From assembly GCA_022072085.1 (NCBI GenBank), contig JAJVII010000042.1, positions 62,001 through 126,000 on the forward strand: 64,000 bases of DNA, in the 5' to 3' direction. Within the stretch, counting starts at the first letter, position 1. Each line of letters opens with the position of its first letter. This DNA is from Phycisphaerae bacterium. GTDB lineage: Bacteria; Planctomycetota; Phycisphaerae; JAJVII01. The notes beneath the pieces were generated by a model. That model ran no database searches, was not told the DNA's origin, and saw nothing but the letters and a program-made list of their open reading frames with translations. Both the position numbers and the translations under genes were made by a program. Positions 59,878 through 64,000 of this stretch are shown here, piece after piece.

Positions 59878-62310
59878 ATGACAACCACGTCGATGGTTCA
59901 CCTGCTGGTCCTGGTTTCCGTGCTCGTCCTGTTCGCGCTGGCCGGCTGCCAGAAGCAACCCGGCGACGTCATGCCGTCGTTCGCGACCGACCTGTCGGTT
60001 CACGAGTCGGCCGGTCGGGATCGCCCGGCGATGCCCGTGACCTTCGGCCTGCCGCTGGCCCGCGGCGAACTGACCGACGGCCAGATCAAGAGCCTTCGGC
60101 TGGTGATCGACGGCGAGCCGGTGCAGGCGGACTTCTCGGCCGTCGCCCACTGGAAGGCCGCCGGTCCGGACCAGCCGGCGTCGGTCTGCTGGCTGCACTG
60201 CAACACGATCCTGCCGCCGGTTTCGGCGTGGGGCCGGCTGCGTCTGCGGATCGACAACCACCAGTGGCCAAAGTATCCGCCGGCGATCGACTACCCCTGC
60301 TCGCTGGACTTCGACCCCAGCCTGACGCAGGCGATGGCCGACAACGGCCCGGTCCGCCTCCGCGTCGAGGGCAACGGCGGGGCGATCTTCAGCCAGCTCC
60401 AGTTCAACCGCCCGCACGCCGACCGGCACACGCCCAACCTGCTCACCGGGTCGGGCCCGGCGCTGGTCGTTCAGGCCGACGGCAAGACCTGGCGCAGCGA
60501 GCTGGACTCGCACAGCCACCCGGCGGTGCTGCACCAGTCGGCCTGCAAGCTCGTGCTCTCGACCAGCGGGACGCTCAAGGGGCCCGGCGGCATCCGCGGG
60601 CTGGACTATCAGGTCATCACGACGCTCTACAGCGGCTCGGCGGCGATCAGGCTCCAGGTGACGCTGACCAATCGCCAGGGGCTCGAGCCCGAGGACAAGA
60701 CGACGCTCCAGGACGCCTGGCTGGAACTGCCGACAAAGTTCGGACCCGAGGCGACGGCCCGGGTCGGGCAAGTCGGCCCGCCACTCGAGACCGTCGCCGC
60801 CGCGACGCCGCAGATACTCGCCGCCTCCTCCGAGAGCTACGCGACGACCTGCACGAACGTCGACACGGGCAAGGCCCGGACCGGCGACGGCGGCCTGCCG
60901 CGGCGCGATCACCCGGTCGGCATCGGCTGGGTGGACGTCACCGCGCCCGGCGGCAAGGCCGGACTGGCCTGCGGCATGCGCGACTTCTGGCAGACCTGCC
61001 CCCGGGCGCTGGCCGTGACGCGCGAAGGCTCGATCCGCGTGGGGCTGTTCGCCGGGTCAGCCGCCGGCGGCAAGTCGCAGGACCTCTACTTCGGCGTCGC
61101 CCGCACGACCGAGATGACGCTGCTGCCGCACGGGCCGGACACCGACGCCGCCGAGCTGGCGAAGTTCTTCATCGCCGACCAGGAGCCGTTGCTGCCGCTG
61201 GCGGCCCCGGCTCGCTACTGCCAGCAGACGAAGGTCTACGGGCCGGTCGTGTCGGCCGACGCCGACTTCGGGCGGTTCGCGCCGATCGCGCATCGCTACG
61301 ACCAGGCCGCCGCCGCCAGCCTGTCCAAGATCCTCGCCCGCCAGGACGGCGTGGTTTACAACCAGGTTCTCACGGACGCCTACGGCTGGCTGAACTACGG
61401 CGACACGTTCCACTGGGCGTTCCCGGGCGTCTCGGCCGCCGACGCCAAGACCGTCATCCGCGACCCGTCGCCGGAGATTATCCAGTGGGACGCCGGGCAC
61501 TACGACTACCCCTGGGCGATGATCCTCCAGGGCCTGCGCACCGGCGACGAGGCCTTCATCCGCCGTGGGCTGTGCGGGGCGCAGTACGGCATGGACGTGC
61601 ACACCGTCCACGTGGCCCCCAGCGATCCGCGGAACGGGGCGTCGCGCTACTGCCCGGCGGTCAACCACGTCGGCACGGAGACGGCGGCGCCCGCGATGGA
61701 CAAGCGGATGGACTGGCTGACCGGCCTGAGCACCATCGCCCGCTGGCAACTGCTGGGCGACTTCCGCGCCGCCCAGGTGGCCGAGGAAATCTACCAGCGG
61801 GCCGCCGGGTCGCGCGTCGAGCAGGAGGGCTGGGACTCCCCGCGCGGGCCGGGCAATCAGATTTCCATCCTGCTGGCCGCCTGGCAGATGACCGGGCAGG
61901 ACGCCTACCTGGAGCGGGCCCAGAAAGTGGCCGCGATGGCCGGCCGCGTCGTCGCCCAGTCCGCCGACTTCCCCGACAAGCCCGAGAACCGCTACCGCTA
62001 CGGCATCGGGCTGGAGGGCCTGGTGCGGCTGGCAGCGTTGACCGACACGCCCTCGCAGGAACTGGTCCACACGATCCAGGCGGTCGTGGACACGGCCCTC
62101 GACCGCAAGCTCAAGGGCTATTCGCCGAACATGGCGGCCGCGGTCGGCTTCTGCTACCGGCAGACCGGCGACCTGAAGTACCTCGCCGTCCTGATGACGC
62201 TGCTGCGGGACATCGAGGTGACCAGCCGCACGAAGTATTTCGGCTGCTTCTACCGTCCCGCCCCGATCGCGCTGTATTACCTCCAGCAGGCCGGTCTGAA
62301 GAAGGAATAG
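59878..62310 (+). CDS. Exported YetA/PL26-like lipoprotein (second paralog)
   Basis: The 810-residue protein has a lipoprotein signal ending LAGC (Cys23). RIFT-barrel features are VTFGLPLARGELTDGQIKSL and a long alpha/alpha part with ARYCQQTKVYGPVVSADAD, which aligns with AWYCQQTRAFGRVASADAN in the first paralog. Lipidation would hold it at the cell envelope. It is probably a polysaccharide lyase, but the substrate is inferred. A neighbour, hinT, lies 48 bases upstream. Confidence 0.82.
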   Translation: MTTTSMVHLLVLVSVLVLFALAGCQKQPGDVMPSFATDLSVHESAGRDRPAMPVTFGLPLARGELTDGQIKSLRLVIDGEPVQADFSAVAHWKAAGPDQPASVCWLHCNTILPPVSAWGRLRLRIDNHQWPKYPPAIDYPCSLDFDPSLTQAMADNGPVRLRVEGNGGAIFSQLQFNRPHADRHTPNLLTGSGPALVVQADGKTWRSELDSHSHPAVLHQSACKLVLSTSGTLKGPGGIRGLDYQVITTLYSGSAAIRLQVTLTNRQGLEPEDKTTLQDAWLELPTKFGPEATARVGQVGPPLETVAAATPQILAASSESYATTCTNVDTGKARTGDGGLPRRDHPVGIGWVDVTAPGGKAGLACGMRDFWQTCPRALAVTREGSIRVGLFAGSAAGGKSQDLYFGVARTTEMTLLPHGPDTDAAELAKFFIADQEPLLPLAAPARYCQQTKVYGPVVSADADFGRFAPIAHRYDQAAAASLSKILARQDGVVYNQVLTDAYGWLNYGDTFHWAFPGVSAADAKTVIRDPSPEIIQWDAGHYDYPWAMILQGLRTGDEAFIRRGLCGAQYGMDVHTVHVAPSDPRNGASRYCPAVNHVGTETAAPAMDKRMDWLTGLSTIARWQLLGDFRAAQVAEEIYQRAAGSRVEQEGWDSPRGPGNQISILLAAWQMTGQDAYLERAQKVAAMAGRVVAQSADFPDKPENRYRYGIGLEGLVRLAALTDTPSQELVHTIQAVVDTALDRKLKGYSPNMAAAVGFCYRQTGDLKYLAVLMTLLRDIEVTSRTKYFGCFYRPAPIALYYLQQAGLKKE

Positions 62311-62343
62311 CCGGTTCGCCCGCTCCGGCAATGACGATGTTGA

Positions 62344-63864
<1,521 letters not shown>

Positions 63865-63947
63865 AAGCAGGCTGCGGGCGGCCGCGAGCGGAACCGATGA
63901 GAGGATTTCCCGACACCCAGGGGCGCTGGAGACGACGGGAGTACCTG

Positions 63948-64000
63948 ATGCACAAGCCGCGCTCCATTGCGTTCCCCCGCCACGTCGCCATCATCATGGA
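63948..64000 (+). CDS. uppS: Isoprenyl transferase (undecaprenyl diphosphate synthase), partial
   Basis: Only the first 17 codons are visible: MHKPRSIAFPRHVAIIM, matching the start of UppS (PRHVAIIMDGN). The ATG at 63948 has GGGAG eight bases upstream; an in-frame ATG at 63897 has less support. The window ends inside the gene. Confidence 0.75.
   Translation, partial: MHKPRSIAFPRHVAIIM

Overview
The window is GC-rich, with Shine-Dalgarno-type starts and GC-skewed third codon positions that open long spurious antisense ORFs. The gene set suggests a planctomycete, most likely of the class Phycisphaerae. Pointers are a PEP-CTERM protein, a GntR/LacI-type hybrid regulator, a secreted PQQ-propeller protein, expanded uroporphyrinogen-decarboxylase-like proteins, two GroEL paralogs, exported proteins with TTQP linkers, and many hairpin-forming low-complexity intergenic repeats. 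This placement is inference; the window holds no rRNA or tRNA gene.

Layout. 1-6.5 kb: a four-helix-bundle (S23-type) ORF cut by the left edge, then a minus-strand flagellar block (TPR protein, FlgN-like chaperone, sensor kinase, sigma-54 activator, FlgB) with a sigma-54 promoter just before flgB. 7-12.8 kb: a GntR/LacI-type regulator, a PEP-CTERM protein behind a second sigma-54 promoter, and a secreted methyltransferase-fold/PQQ-propeller fusion. 12.8-21 kb (minus): ligA, a cupin, ndk, a URO-D-like protein, then sulfur and cysteine genes (cysH, PHP phosphoesterase, cysK, cysteine desulfurase-like). cysK has a consensus promoter and a palindromic operator-like site. 21.2-26.6 kb (plus): GNAT, hisD, M3 peptidase, hisC, hisB. 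26.6-36.3 kb (minus, apart from a plus-strand pair at 34.6-35.2 kb): a metallophosphoesterase/tetraheme-cytochrome lipoprotein, a LivJ-type binding protein, an S41 protease, a URO-D-like protein, dgt, an accessory trio (DUF6883-like and DUF4926-like pair, plus an unknown gene) and a HIT hydrolase. 36.4-38.7 kb: a GH42-like exported protein. 39-48.5 kb (minus): a membrane protein, an FmdB zinc ribbon, a GxxExxY protein, grpE, dnaJ, groEL, groES and a second groEL. 49-52.2 kb: a zinc-ribbon protein, a DUF559 nuclease and three tandem paralogous membrane proteins. 52.4-62.3 kb: an exported HEAT/coiled-coil protein and a probable rhamnogalacturonan locus (two YetA/PL26-like proteins, a YesU-like DUF1961 protein, an SDR, a PAS protein, a membrane protein and HinT). 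62.5-64 kb: purA and the first codons of uppS.

The clearest unexplained pattern is a set of stem-loop intergenic repeats of several sequence types. At least two small PD-(D/E)XK-type nuclease genes, and perhaps the S23-type gene, sit inside or between these repeats. One 90-bp repeat unit is duplicated together with the last codons of its nuclease gene.
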